Origin: Defluviitaleaceae bacterium
GTDB lineage: Bacteria > Bacillota_I > Bacilli_A > MOL361 > Turicibacteraceae
Assembly: GCA_009778135.1 (NCBI GenBank)
Contig: WRKJ01000097.1
Span: 1 to 41,418 of the forward strand
Length of the DNA: 41,418 nt
Direction: 5' to 3'
In this document: positions 8,515 through 16,405 of the stretch, piece by piece
How positions within the stretch are numbered: the stretch's first letter is position 1
Layout of the letters: every line of letters starts with the position of its first letter
The notes under the pieces: model-generated
Told to the model about the DNA's origin: nothing
What the model saw: only the letters and a program-made list of their open reading frames with translations
Database searches by the model: none
Translations under genes and position numbers: made by a program

Positions 8515-8952
8515 CTAGATGCACCTATCATTCACATATTCATACAATTTATGAACCGCTGCTTCATCTCCTAGCTGATGATAAGGGACATACAGTTGCT
8601 CCATCAATTCTAAGGGTAATTTTTCAATCAATTCCTTACTTGACAGCTCAAACTTCCATTGGTACAAAGCATACATGATTCCCACCCACTGCGGCAAAAA
8701 ACCACCCCATTGCTGACCACGTTGATAATCTGCTTGACATTCATGATGAATAAACCACCAAATCAATTCTTGCGGTGGCATACCTGCCCATTTTGGTGTG
8801 GCTTTATCTAAAAGTCGTCTGGTTTCTGATTTCATCCAAGATTTTATAAACCATTTCTCGTCAACTCCAGGCAATTCTTCACGAATATTTAAAAAAACAT
8901 ATCCTTGATTTTCAACAATATCTGACACATATAATTCACTATAAGCTGCCAT
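8515..8952 (-). CDS. unknown tryptophan-rich protein linked to toxin-antitoxin genes
   Basis: I do not recognise this 145-residue protein with certainty. It is mostly helical by composition, with no signal peptide or membrane segment. It is rich in Trp (KWFIKSW, ELIWWFIHHE, QWGGFLPQWVG, YQWKF) and contains one Cys near ECQAD. It has the look of proteins found beside DUF3990-type cassettes, but that is a memory-based hint. The start at 8952 is chosen because GGAAGGTGAT lies just before it; a TTG codon at 8967 overlaps that site. It directly precedes the mntA-like gene with a 3-base gap, so it may belong to that module or be the survivor of an older one. Confidence 0.7.
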   Translation of the reverse strand: MAAYSELYVSDIVENQGYVFLNIREELPGVDEKWFIKSWMKSETRRLLDKATPKWAGMPPQELIWWFIHHECQADYQRGQQWGGFLPQWVGIMYALYQWKFELSSKELIEKLPLELMEQLYVPYHQLGDEAAVHKLYEYVNDRCI

Positions 8953-8956
8953 TTGA

Positions 8957-9049
8957 TCACCTTCCAATGATGTCTAGTAATAAAGTACCTACTCGTTTAT
9001 CCGGCATATCCAAATAACGGCCTCTTGCATGATCATCTCCACTTATTTG
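8957..9049 (-). pseudogene. possible 3' remnant of a lost gene
   Basis: In the 165 bases between deoB and the unknown gene, one minus-strand frame stays open for 30 codons and reads like a protein C terminus (ARGRYLDMPDKRVGTLLLDI). Its TGA lies 4 bases before the next ATG, exactly the spacing of an operon junction. A stop precedes it in frame and there is no ribosome binding site, so if real it is the tail of a deleted gene. The family is not recognised. Chance is not excluded at this length. Confidence 0.3.
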
Positions 9050-9117
9050 TCACTACGCTTCTTACACTTGTGATCCTCTGAATACGCATTACAGGCTCAT
9101 ACCGCCATATCGCGTTG

Positions 9118-10296
9118 CTACTCCTTCGCAATCTCATTCAAAAAGCTCTCTCCTTCAATTTTACCATCTATTCCCAAATAGTCAAGAATGGTTTTCCCAA
9201 TATCAGAGAAGGTTGATCTTATTCCGAGGTTAATGCCTGATTTGATCGTCTTACCATAGACGAGAAGCGGGACATATTCTCGGGTATGGTCTGTTCCTTT
9301 AAAGGTTGGGTCACAACCATGATCCGCTGTCATCATCAATATATCCTCTTCTTTTAAAGCCCCAAGGATTTCTGGTAATCTTTTATCGAAATCCATTAAT
9401 GCTTTTGCATAACCTTTGTAATCACGCCGATGGCCATAAACTGAATCGAAATCGACTAGATTCGTGAAGATTAACCCGTGACTTTCCTGTTGTAGATGGG
9501 CGAGGGTCGCGTCAATCCCTGCCCCATTATCTTTTGTTGGCGTTGATTTGGTGATACCTTGTCCATCATAGATATCACTGATCTTACCAATGGCATTCAC
9601 CGCTAGTCCCGCTTCTTTAATGTAGTCTAGCATGGTTTTTGCAAAAGGTGCGACCGAGTAATCTTTTCTGTTGGCTGTTCTCGTATAGTTTTTTGATTCT
9701 CCAACAAATGGACGCGCAATCACACGTGAGACATTCCAATCATCAACGAGCATTTCCCGTGCAATCTGGCAAATATGCAATAATTCTTCTATTGGAACAA
9801 TGTCCTCATGGGCTGCAATTTGAAAGACACTATCGGCTGATGTGTAGATAATTAAATCACCTGTTGCCACATGTTCATCACCTAAACGACTGATAATCTC
9901 TGTTCCAGAAGCCACACAGTTGCCAATCACCTTTCGGCCAACCTTTTCTTCAAAGGCTCCAATTAAATCTTGTGGGAAACCCTGTGGATAAGTTGGGAAT
10001 GGATGCTCAACTTTTAGCCCTGAAATCTCCCAATGACCCGTAGTTGTATCCTTTCCTAAGGAAACCTCTGCGAGTTTTCCACAACTTCCTGTGAAAAAGT
10101 CCACTTTATCTCCAATCTTTTCCACACCTTGAATATGAGATAAACCCATCTGACACATATTCGGCAGTGTCATTTCTGGTACTTTTTCTTTAATGTTTAA
10201 CAACGTATTCGCACCAACATCTCCATAATCAGCGGCATCTGGCAACTCACCGACACCAACACTGTCTAAAACAATCAACACGACCCTTTTTGACAT
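9118..10296 (-). CDS. deoB: phosphopentomutase
   Basis: Phosphopentomutase of 392 residues, the usual length. It interconverts (deoxy)ribose 1- and 5-phosphate and so links the phosphorylases deoD and pdp to the aldolase deoC. Alkaline-phosphatase-fold metal sites are visible: VLIVLDSVGVGELPDA (metal Asp about 11), DKVDFFTG...GKDTTTGHWE (about 85-92), NLVDFDSVYGHRRD, and MMTADHGCDPTFKGTDHTRE near the C terminus. GGAGGTG precedes the ATG. It is the first gene after the ptuA-ptuB pair, 33 bases downstream, and is followed by the 165-base gap with the possible gene remnant. Confidence 0.96.
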   Translation of the reverse strand: MSKRVVLIVLDSVGVGELPDAADYGDVGANTLLNIKEKVPEMTLPNMCQMGLSHIQGVEKIGDKVDFFTGSCGKLAEVSLGKDTTTGHWEISGLKVEHPFPTYPQGFPQDLIGAFEEKVGRKVIGNCVASGTEIISRLGDEHVATGDLIIYTSADSVFQIAAHEDIVPIEELLHICQIAREMLVDDWNVSRVIARPFVGESKNYTRTANRKDYSVAPFAKTMLDYIKEAGLAVNAIGKISDIYDGQGITKSTPTKDNGAGIDATLAHLQQESHGLIFTNLVDFDSVYGHRRDYKGYAKALMDFDKRLPEILGALKEEDILMMTADHGCDPTFKGTDHTREYVPLLVYGKTIKSGINLGIRSTFSDIGKTILDYLGIDGKIEGESFLNEIAKE

Positions 10297-10329
10297 AGAT
10301 CATCACCTCCATTGTTTTAAAATTTAATT

Positions 10330-10938
10330 TCACGAATAATTCTGCAAATGAAATTCGATCAAAGTTTTAAAGTTTAACTTATCCTCTAAGTAGCCTTTTA
10401 ATGCCATTTTAACTGCTTCATCATCCATATATGTACACATGTTTGCTATTTGAAGATTAAAAACTTTACGCGATGCCAGTAAATCTTTTTCATTAAGTTT
10501 TAACGTATCAATGGTAAACTGTGCTTTTTGATAATCTGAATGGGATTCATCTATCTTACTTGGAACAATTTCTCCTGTTTCAAATTTATATTTCAAAAAG
10601 TTCATAGGTTCAATTAAAACAGGATTTAAAAAATCATTTGAAAATGTTCCCTTTTTAGCATGCCCACATGTTTGTGGGTCATTACAGGAGGTAAGCATAT
10701 TATCATACGCCTTATAATTCGATGCTTTGTGTTTAGGCTCAATATGCTCAATGTGTGAGGTATCAACATTAATCATTCGTTCACAATAAGGACAATAACC
10801 ATCTTGCTCCTTATCCAACATATGAGTTTTTAGTGAGCTTTTAATATCAGGTCCATAATCATCCCAACTTTTAGGATTACGCTTCTTTTTAAATTCAACA
10901 TGATGAATAGGGTCTAACGTTTTAGTTATCTTTAGCAT
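10330..10938 (-). CDS. ptuB: HNH endonuclease, PtuB-like (Septu effector)
   Basis: 202-residue HNH nuclease. A CxxC pair (C49, C52 in YCPYCERM) precedes HIEHIEPKH (62-70), then YDNMLTSCNDPQTCGHAKKG with N80, C85, C91 and H93, a zinc-supported beta-beta-alpha-metal site. This layout fits the TIGR02646/PtuB nucleases. Family knowledge: in Septu anti-phage systems and in some retrons, PtuB is the nuclease released or activated by the ATPase PtuA. The gene overlaps ptuA by 17 bases, the arrangement expected for a complex. It lies inside a nucleoside catabolism operon, which is not where defence genes are usually expected. Confidence 0.85.
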   Translation of the reverse strand: MLKITKTLDPIHHVEFKKKRNPKSWDDYGPDIKSSLKTHMLDKEQDGYCPYCERMINVDTSHIEHIEPKHKASNYKAYDNMLTSCNDPQTCGHAKKGTFSNDFLNPVLIEPMNFLKYKFETGEIVPSKIDESHSDYQKAQFTIDTLKLNEKDLLASRKVFNLQIANMCTYMDDEAVKMALKGYLEDKLNFKTLIEFHLQNYS

Positions 10939-12199
10939 GCTGACGCCTCCTTCTTGAAGCGCTCATTTCAATGAGCATCATTTCTTCATCAGCGGCACCT
11001 AATTGCTGTTTAAGTTCGTTAAGTAACTTTAGGTAAACCTCGGAGTCATACGCATCATCATCAAGCAAAGATCTTAATTCATTTAATTTGGCAGTCGTTT
11101 TTTCATCTCTTAAACTATCTAAATCCATGGTAACATTTAAAATATGTTCTGCACTTTTACCATAAGTTTGATAAGCCCGCTCGACTTGGATGACACCCTC
11201 CTCATTCCTAGACATCATGCGCACACTTTCCGTCGGCACACTACCGATGATAAGTGGCGAATGGGTTGCAATAATCAGTTGATTATTTTCTCCAATTTTA
11301 CGATAAACATCAATGATTTTACGTTGCCATTCGGGGTGGAGCGAATTTTCTGGCTCGTCAATGATGATGATGGCGTTATTAACGTTAAGATTTTTCAAAG
11401 GCAACATCCTAAAAAACAGTTGTTTTTCCCCAGCTGAGAGATCTTTAAGTTGAACTTTTTTCCCTGCTTTATTTTCAAAGAGTGGCATTTGTTTATTATC
11501 TGATGACAAACCTATTAATTTTATGTTAAGGTTTAAACTAGCGAAAATATCGTTGATTTCTGCGCATTCCTGGTCGTTAACCTTTTTTATAGGTCTGTCA
11601 TCATTTACTTGAATGGCACGTGAAAATGCACCAGTGATTTTTTTTACGATGTACGCATTGACATCATTTAGCACCCATTCATTGGCGTGAATGACAACAG
11701 GATCTGGTTTCGTTTTCTCTCTGATTTGGATATCTTTGCCAATGCCTAGTTCAGCTGGCATCCAAATAACTTCAGGTTGTAAAAAATCTGATTCATGACG
11801 ATAACTTTCAAAAACCATGGGTAAATCAAACCCTTCGATCGTCAAGTCTGTATGACGATTAGTGGTGTAATCTGAATCTTCATAGCTTTCTGTTAATGTT
11901 GTAAATCCATTTTCTTCAACGTAACTCACCAAATCAAATCCGAATTTACTATACTCACTGATCCGCTTCCCATCTTTTTCAGCTTGATTAAGTTGCTGAT
12001 ATCCTTGATACAGAGATGTATGCCGATGCCAATCATCCTCAATCATCTGAACAATCGCTTCTAATACCTTTGTCTTCCCTGTCCCGTTATCACCAATAAA
12101 AGCAACAATCTCCAACGGATTCCCGGACTCATCGGTAAAGTCAATCTCTAAATCACCCAAAACCGGATGTCCATCAAACTTTAACTGCTTAATTTTCAT
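10922..12199 (-). CDS. ptuA: PtuA-like AAA/ABC-type ATPase (Septu sensor)
   Basis: 425-residue SMC/ABC-type ATPase. Walker A is GDNGTGKT (36-43). An ABC-like signature LSAGEKQ (254-260), Walker B IIIIDEPE (277-284) and the H-loop histidine H313 in ATHSPLI follow in order. There is no TOPRIM domain, so it is not an OLD nuclease. The pairing with an overlapping HNH gene makes PtuA of Septu the best call; a retron-type system would need a reverse transcriptase, and none is seen. An AAGGTGAG site precedes the ATG, 11 bases after deoC. The C-terminal tail is basic (SASRRRRQ). Confidence 0.85.
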   Translation of the reverse strand: MKIKQLKFDGHPVLGDLEIDFTDESGNPLEIVAFIGDNGTGKTKVLEAIVQMIEDDWHRHTSLYQGYQQLNQAEKDGKRISEYSKFGFDLVSYVEENGFTTLTESYEDSDYTTNRHTDLTIEGFDLPMVFESYRHESDFLQPEVIWMPAELGIGKDIQIREKTKPDPVVIHANEWVLNDVNAYIVKKITGAFSRAIQVNDDRPIKKVNDQECAEINDIFASLNLNIKLIGLSSDNKQMPLFENKAGKKVQLKDLSAGEKQLFFRMLPLKNLNVNNAIIIIDEPENSLHPEWQRKIIDVYRKIGENNQLIIATHSPLIIGSVPTESVRMMSRNEEGVIQVERAYQTYGKSAEHILNVTMDLDSLRDEKTTAKLNELRSLLDDDAYDSEVYLKLLNELKQQLGAADEEMMLIEMSASRRRRQHAKDN

Positions 12200-12210
12200 T
12201 TAAACTCACC

Positions 12211-12951
12211 TTACCTTACACCCCTTTCGATTGTTTCCTGATTCACTCTCAAAAATTCCTCTCCATTAGCAAAGTATTTTTCTTTCAATTCTTCAATGAT
12301 GGCGATGCCTGCTGATGCACCGACACGCGTGGCACCATGTTTCAACATATCTAAAAACTGAGCCGCTGTACGAACACCACCCGACGCTTTGACTTGTACG
12401 TCATCAGGGGTCAACCTGTTCATCAGTGCAACATCTTCTACTGTTGCACCACTTGACGTAGTGCCTGTTGATGTTTTAACGAAGCTAGGCTTCACAATAC
12501 TTGCAATTTCACATAATTTGATCTTCTGATCTTCTGTCAAATAACAGGTTTCAAAAATAACCTTTGAGATAACCTGGTACTTGTTACAAATGACAACGAT
12601 GGCTTCCATTTCCCGCTTCAAGTAGTCCCAATTGCCTGCTCTGGCTTCACCAATGTTGATCACATAATCAATTTCATTGGCGCCATTTTGAAGGGCATTT
12701 TCTGTTTCAAATACTTTTGATTCAATAGAGGTTTGACCGAGCGGAAACGAAATGACTGCACATGCTTTAATGTCAGTTCCTTTTAAACAGTTTGCAGCGA
12801 CAGGTGATTGAACTTGGTTGAAGCAAGCCGAAGCAAAATGGTATTTTTGGGCTTCTACACATAAAACTTTGATATCATCTGTTAATGCATCTGCTTTTAA
12901 GTTGGTGTGATCAATCATGCGTGCTAGTTGATCCAATGTATAAGTTGCCAT
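12211..12951 (-). CDS. deoC: deoxyribose-phosphate aldolase
   Basis: Class I aldolase of 246 residues that splits 2-deoxyribose 5-phosphate into glyceraldehyde 3-phosphate and acetaldehyde. The Schiff-base lysine is in FVKTSTGTTSSGATVEDV (about residue 165) and the second active-site lysine in VQVKASGGVRTAAQ (about 195); IDHTNLKADAL at the start is also typical. I use the ATG at 12951, 9 bases after AGGAG; an in-frame TTG two codons upstream overlaps the spacer. It follows pdp by 12 bases. Its products enter glycolysis and acetyl-CoA metabolism. Confidence 0.96.
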   Translation of the reverse strand: MATYTLDQLARMIDHTNLKADALTDDIKVLCVEAQKYHFASACFNQVQSPVAANCLKGTDIKACAVISFPLGQTSIESKVFETENALQNGANEIDYVINIGEARAGNWDYLKREMEAIVVICNKYQVISKVIFETCYLTEDQKIKLCEIASIVKPSFVKTSTGTTSSGATVEDVALMNRLTPDDVQVKASGGVRTAAQFLDMLKHGATRVGASAGIAIIEELKEKYFANGEEFLRVNQETIERGVR

Positions 12952-12963
12952 GTTCAATTTCTC

Positions 12964-14307
12964 CTAATCTTTATTTTGATATATTTCTACATTTTCTTTT
13001 GTGACACGTGCATAAATAAGCGGTGGCTTTATCGGCTTCTCAGGTCCAAATTCCACTCCTTGAAGGAACAACGCTTTGGCTGAATCAAGAATGGCTTCAT
13101 CATCGGTTTTAAAGATGGCAATCATCTGATTTTTTTCAACAAAATCACCTGTTTTAGCTGTTAATTTAATACCTGAACCGTAGTTGTTGATCACATCATC
13201 AGCCGTCTGTCTACCCGCGCCTAACATACCCGATACAAGCCCAAGCGTTTCAGTATTCATCGCAGTGATATATCCTGTTTTCGGTGCGCTAACAAATGCT
13301 GCTATGTTAGCTGTCTCCAATACGTCAGGATCATCCAAACATGTCGTATCTCCACCCTGTGCTGCAATGATGTCACCAAACTTCTCAAGAGCTGCACCAC
13401 TTTCAAGTTGTCTATGCGCTTGCTCACGACACGTTTCGATAGGTGCATCAGTCGCTAGCTGAATCATATGAGCTGATAACTCAATACAAAGATCTATTAA
13501 ATCAGTCGCTAGTCGGACGCCTTTTAAAACGTGAATAACTTCCATCATTTCCAAGCCATTTCCGATGTGATAGCCGATTGGTGCGTTCATATCAGTAATT
13601 AAAGCAGCCGTTTTTTTCCCACAACGCTCACCGATATCGACCATTTCTTTGGCTAATTTAAGTGCATCTTCAAAGTCTTTCATAAAAGCACCATTACCGG
13701 TTTTCACATCGAGTACAATACCATCAGCACCTGATGCAATTTTCTTACTCATGATGCTTGCCGAAATTAATGACAGGTTATCGACCGTTGCCGTTTCATC
13801 TCGAAGGGCATAAAGCTTCTTATCCGCCGGTGCTAATTCACCTGTTTGTCCAGCTAAACAAGCCCCTACTTCTTCAACCCTTCTTAGAAAGTCATCTGGA
13901 TGAAATTCAATTTGAATGCCTGGAATAGATTCGATTTTATCTAACGTTCCACCTGTATGCCCCAGTCCACGTCCTGACATTTTTGCGACTTTAATGCCAA
14001 GGGAAGCCACAATGGACATGACGATAAAGGTCGTCTTATCCCCAACGCCACCTGTCGAATGTTTATCTACTTTAAAACCGTCGATTCCTGAAAGGTCAAC
14101 TGTATCACCGGAGTTTGCCATCGCCATTGTGAGTCCCGACGTTTCATCAGGATTCATCCCTTTGAAATAAACAGCCATACAAAAAGCTGACATCTGTTCA
14201 TTTGAAATGTCTCCTTTTGTATAACCGTCGATCATAAAATCAATTTCTTCTTGCGTCAAAGCCTTGCCATCTTTTTTCTTTTGAATCAAATCATACATTC
14301 TGATCAT
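12964..14307 (-). CDS. pdp: pyrimidine-nucleoside phosphorylase
   Basis: Pyrimidine nucleoside phosphorylase of 447 residues (thymidine/uridine phosphorylase family, three domains). Seen: KHSTGGVGDKTTFI (about 82-95, phosphate binding), MSGRGLGHTGGTLDKIESIPG (about 110-130), ALRDETATVDNLSLISASIMSKK and DVKTGNGAFM. It releases uracil or thymine and (deoxy)ribose 1-phosphate. The ATG at 14307 overlaps the cdd stop by 4 bases with AAGGAGTG just upstream; a second ATG three codons later is too far from that site. It acts after cytidine deaminase and before deoB/deoC. Confidence 0.96.
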   Translation of the reverse strand: MIRMYDLIQKKKDGKALTQEEIDFMIDGYTKGDISNEQMSAFCMAVYFKGMNPDETSGLTMAMANSGDTVDLSGIDGFKVDKHSTGGVGDKTTFIVMSIVASLGIKVAKMSGRGLGHTGGTLDKIESIPGIQIEFHPDDFLRRVEEVGACLAGQTGELAPADKKLYALRDETATVDNLSLISASIMSKKIASGADGIVLDVKTGNGAFMKDFEDALKLAKEMVDIGERCGKKTAALITDMNAPIGYHIGNGLEMMEVIHVLKGVRLATDLIDLCIELSAHMIQLATDAPIETCREQAHRQLESGAALEKFGDIIAAQGGDTTCLDDPDVLETANIAAFVSAPKTGYITAMNTETLGLVSGMLGAGRQTADDVINNYGSGIKLTAKTGDFVEKNQMIAIFKTDDEAILDSAKALFLQGVEFGPEKPIKPPLIYARVTKENVEIYQNKD

Positions 14308-14732
14308 TCACTTGACACTCCTTTTAATTTCAGATGCGTTGGTCCAAATCGGTAAGGTAATAACGCATCTAGACGATATACGTTCAAATGTTCATCACGA
14401 TCAACCAAGATGATTTTAAAATCAGGTTCACAAAATTCAGCCATCACTTGGAGACAAACACCACATGGATAACAACAATCTGTTTGGGCATCATCAAAGC
14501 CACCGACAATGGCAATTGCTTCGAACGTTGTTACACCTTCAGAAATAGCTTTGAAAAAGGCTGTCCGTTCAGCACAATTGGTCGGTGTATAAGAGGCTGA
14601 TTCAATGTTACAACCTGTGTAAACTTTACCATTGCTAGCAAGTAAAGCTGTCCCTACTTTAAATGTCGAGTATGGCGCATAGGAAAAGTTCCGCGATAAA
14701 GAAGCCAATTCTATTAAATTTCTGTCATGCAT
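14304..14732 (-). CDS. cdd: cytidine deaminase
   Basis: Homotetrameric-type cytidine deaminase, 142 residues. Zinc ligands and the catalytic Glu are visible as TNCAERTA (C-A-E) and PCGVC; YSTFKVGTALLASNGKVYTG binds substrate. It deaminates cytidine and deoxycytidine to uridine forms for pdp. I use the ATG at 14732, preceded by AAAGGGTGA; the in-frame ATG at 14753 would place that site inside the coding sequence. It overlaps pdp by 4 bases and follows the binding lipoprotein gene by 48 bases. Confidence 0.95.
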   Translation of the reverse strand: MHDRNLIELASLSRNFSYAPYSTFKVGTALLASNGKVYTGCNIESASYTPTNCAERTAFFKAISEGVTTFEAIAIVGGFDDAQTDCCYPCGVCLQVMAEFCEPDFKIILVDRDEHLNVYRLDALLPYRFGPTHLKLKGVSSE

Positions 14733-14780
14733 GCTTAAATCACCCTTTCTCATATCCTTAACAGTTGATACGATTTAAAC

Positions 14781-16133
14781 TTAATCTGCTAATGCTTCGT
14801 TTGCACGTTCTTGTGCACGTGTTAAAGCTGTTTCTATGTCATAAAGGCCTAAGCGAATGTTTCCGAGTTCCTCGCCTAGAATTTGCCACACCTGATTGGC
14901 ACCCATCGAACGAGCAGTCATAAAGCCAGCATCGAACTGATCAGATGGTGCAGCCGCTTGTGGATTCTCTAATAAGAAGTCCGTGAAGATGGGGTGATGA
15001 CGTCCTGAATACGTCACGGGGATGTACCCTGAATCCATTGCCCACTGTGCTGTCACTTCTGGTCGTAATGTGAATGCCATAAATGTCCATGCAGCATGTT
15101 GTTCTTCTTCAGACATGCCATTGTCAAATAAAACAATGTCGTTTCCTTGGAAACGTGTTGCAGCATTTCCATTGTAAGTCGGAAGCACCGCGGTTGACCA
15201 TTCGAACGCTCCGTCTACTGCACTGGCAACATGTGGCATACTTGTAGAAGATCCGATATACATGGCAACAAATCCATTGCCAAATACACCTGATAAGAAG
15301 TTGTCTTCACCAGCAAAACGTGCATAACCTGCTTCATGTAAATCCATAACAAATCGTGCTGCATCAATGCCGGGCTGCGCTCCGAAATGTGCAATTTCTG
15401 TTACTTCATCAATATACGCGCCACCATGTTGCAATGTTAAAGCAATAAACTCAGTACCCCAACCATTTTCAAAGCCCATCCCAAAGCGGTTTTCATCAGG
15501 ATTTGTTAAAATTTGTGCCACTTCAATTAACGCTTCCCAAGTTGTTGGGACTTCTACATCATAAGCTTCGAGTAAATCAATGTTGTAGTAAAGCACCCGC
15601 GTACTTTTTCCAAGTGGCACCGACATAAACTCACCGTCCCAAATCACACCTTCACGAAAAACCGCGATGATGTCATCCATTTCATCCTGTGACAAACCAT
15701 TGTCAGGGTCATTGAATAAGGCTGTTAACGGTAAAAGAATCCCATCATTCACATAGCCTGTAATGTTATCCGTCGTTTGTTGTGCCATATGAGGCAATGT
15801 TCCTGCCATGGCAGATCCCATGATTAACGTGTTAATGTCAGCGTAACTTCCTTGATATTCTGCACGAATACGAATATGAGGATACGCATGATGAAAAGCA
15901 TCAATCAATGTCGTTAACGCTGCTTCGTGTGGACCAGTCATCGCATGCCAGAAGTCTAAGTAAATAACATGTTCATCTACAGTTGGTTCTCCATTTTCAT
16001 CCGCTGTATCTGGCTCATCTACAGTTGGTTGTGTCTCAGCTGTTTCTGGTTCGACTGCATTTTCACATGCGACTAAAAACAGAAGTGGTGCAACAAGTAC
16101 TAAAAGCAATAATAAAAGTTTTTTGTTTTTCAT
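14781..16133 (-). CDS. orphan extracellular sugar-type solute-binding lipoprotein
   Basis: ABC-importer binding protein of family 1 (UgpB/MalE-like), 450 residues. A lipoprotein signal sequence ends in LFLVAC (Cys about 23), followed by an acidic, Thr/Glu/Pro-rich linker (about 25-55) and a mature domain beginning IYLDFWHAMTGPHEAAL. I chose the ATG at 16133 because GAAGGAG precedes it; the in-frame ATG at 16157 does not have a site. No permease or ATPase gene is adjacent; the next gene is cdd. It may deliver a substrate to permeases encoded elsewhere. Bmp-type nucleoside binding proteins belong to a different family, so a nucleoside ligand is not implied by the fold. Confidence 0.85.
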   Translation of the reverse strand: MKNKKLLLLLLVLVAPLLFLVACENAVEPETAETQPTVDEPDTADENGEPTVDEHVIYLDFWHAMTGPHEAALTTLIDAFHHAYPHIRIRAEYQGSYADINTLIMGSAMAGTLPHMAQQTTDNITGYVNDGILLPLTALFNDPDNGLSQDEMDDIIAVFREGVIWDGEFMSVPLGKSTRVLYYNIDLLEAYDVEVPTTWEALIEVAQILTNPDENRFGMGFENGWGTEFIALTLQHGGAYIDEVTEIAHFGAQPGIDAARFVMDLHEAGYARFAGEDNFLSGVFGNGFVAMYIGSSTSMPHVASAVDGAFEWSTAVLPTYNGNAATRFQGNDIVLFDNGMSEEEQHAAWTFMAFTLRPEVTAQWAMDSGYIPVTYSGRHHPIFTDFLLENPQAAAPSDQFDAGFMTARSMGANQVWQILGEELGNIRLGLYDIETALTRAQERANEALAD

Positions 16134-16206
16134 TTCCCTTTTTCTCCTTCGGCACATGCCCTCATATCGTCATTTTAACGTCTCCTGTGACGAATGTCTA
16201 AAAGTC

Positions 16207-16237
16207 ATTATACCACTTGGGTTGCCAATGAGCAACC
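16207..16237 (-). promoter_or_regulatory. promoter of the nucleoside cluster with a palindrome over the -35 box
   Basis: Minus strand: TTGCTC (16230-16235), 17-base spacer, TATAAT (16207-16212). An interrupted palindrome GGTTGC-n6-GCAACC (16220-16237) covers the -35 box and half of the spacer, the place expected for a repressor site. It stands in front of the binding-protein/cdd/pdp/deoC genes. The regulator is not in the window. Confidence 0.65.
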
Positions 16238-16239
16238 TT

Positions 16240-16405
16240 CTAGTGCAGCAAAACGTAAGTAATAGCGCATATTGGCGTGTATCATTTTCAAATACAAGGA
16301 AACGAGGACGACTCGTACCAATTTCGGTACGTTAGGACGAGTTGGCGCAGTCGTTGGAAATGAGACGCATGAATAGGCGTAGTTACTTATGTTGTGATGC
16401 ACTAG
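16240..16405. repeat. 166-base imperfect palindrome (long hairpin element)
   Basis: The ends are CTAGTGCA and TGCACTAG. From AGTGCA (16242) inward the two arms align without gaps for about 54 bases with roughly 38 identities, and many of the mismatches would be G-U pairs in RNA. The centre holds a second small hairpin, CGTACC-AATTTC-GGTACG. The size and self-complementarity fit a MITE-like or REP-like element or a structured RNA. It lies between the divergent promoter of the nucleoside cluster and rel. Confidence 0.7.

Noticed and set aside
10922-12199. OLD-family nuclease or retron-associated ATPase.
   Set aside because: No TOPRIM domain is present in the protein and no reverse transcriptase or retron RNA is seen nearby; the overlapping HNH gene favours Septu.
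16208-16402. Minus- and plus-strand frames of about 65-80 codons upstream of rel.
   Set aside because: They follow the arms of the 166-base palindrome, lack ribosome binding sites and have no protein-like composition.
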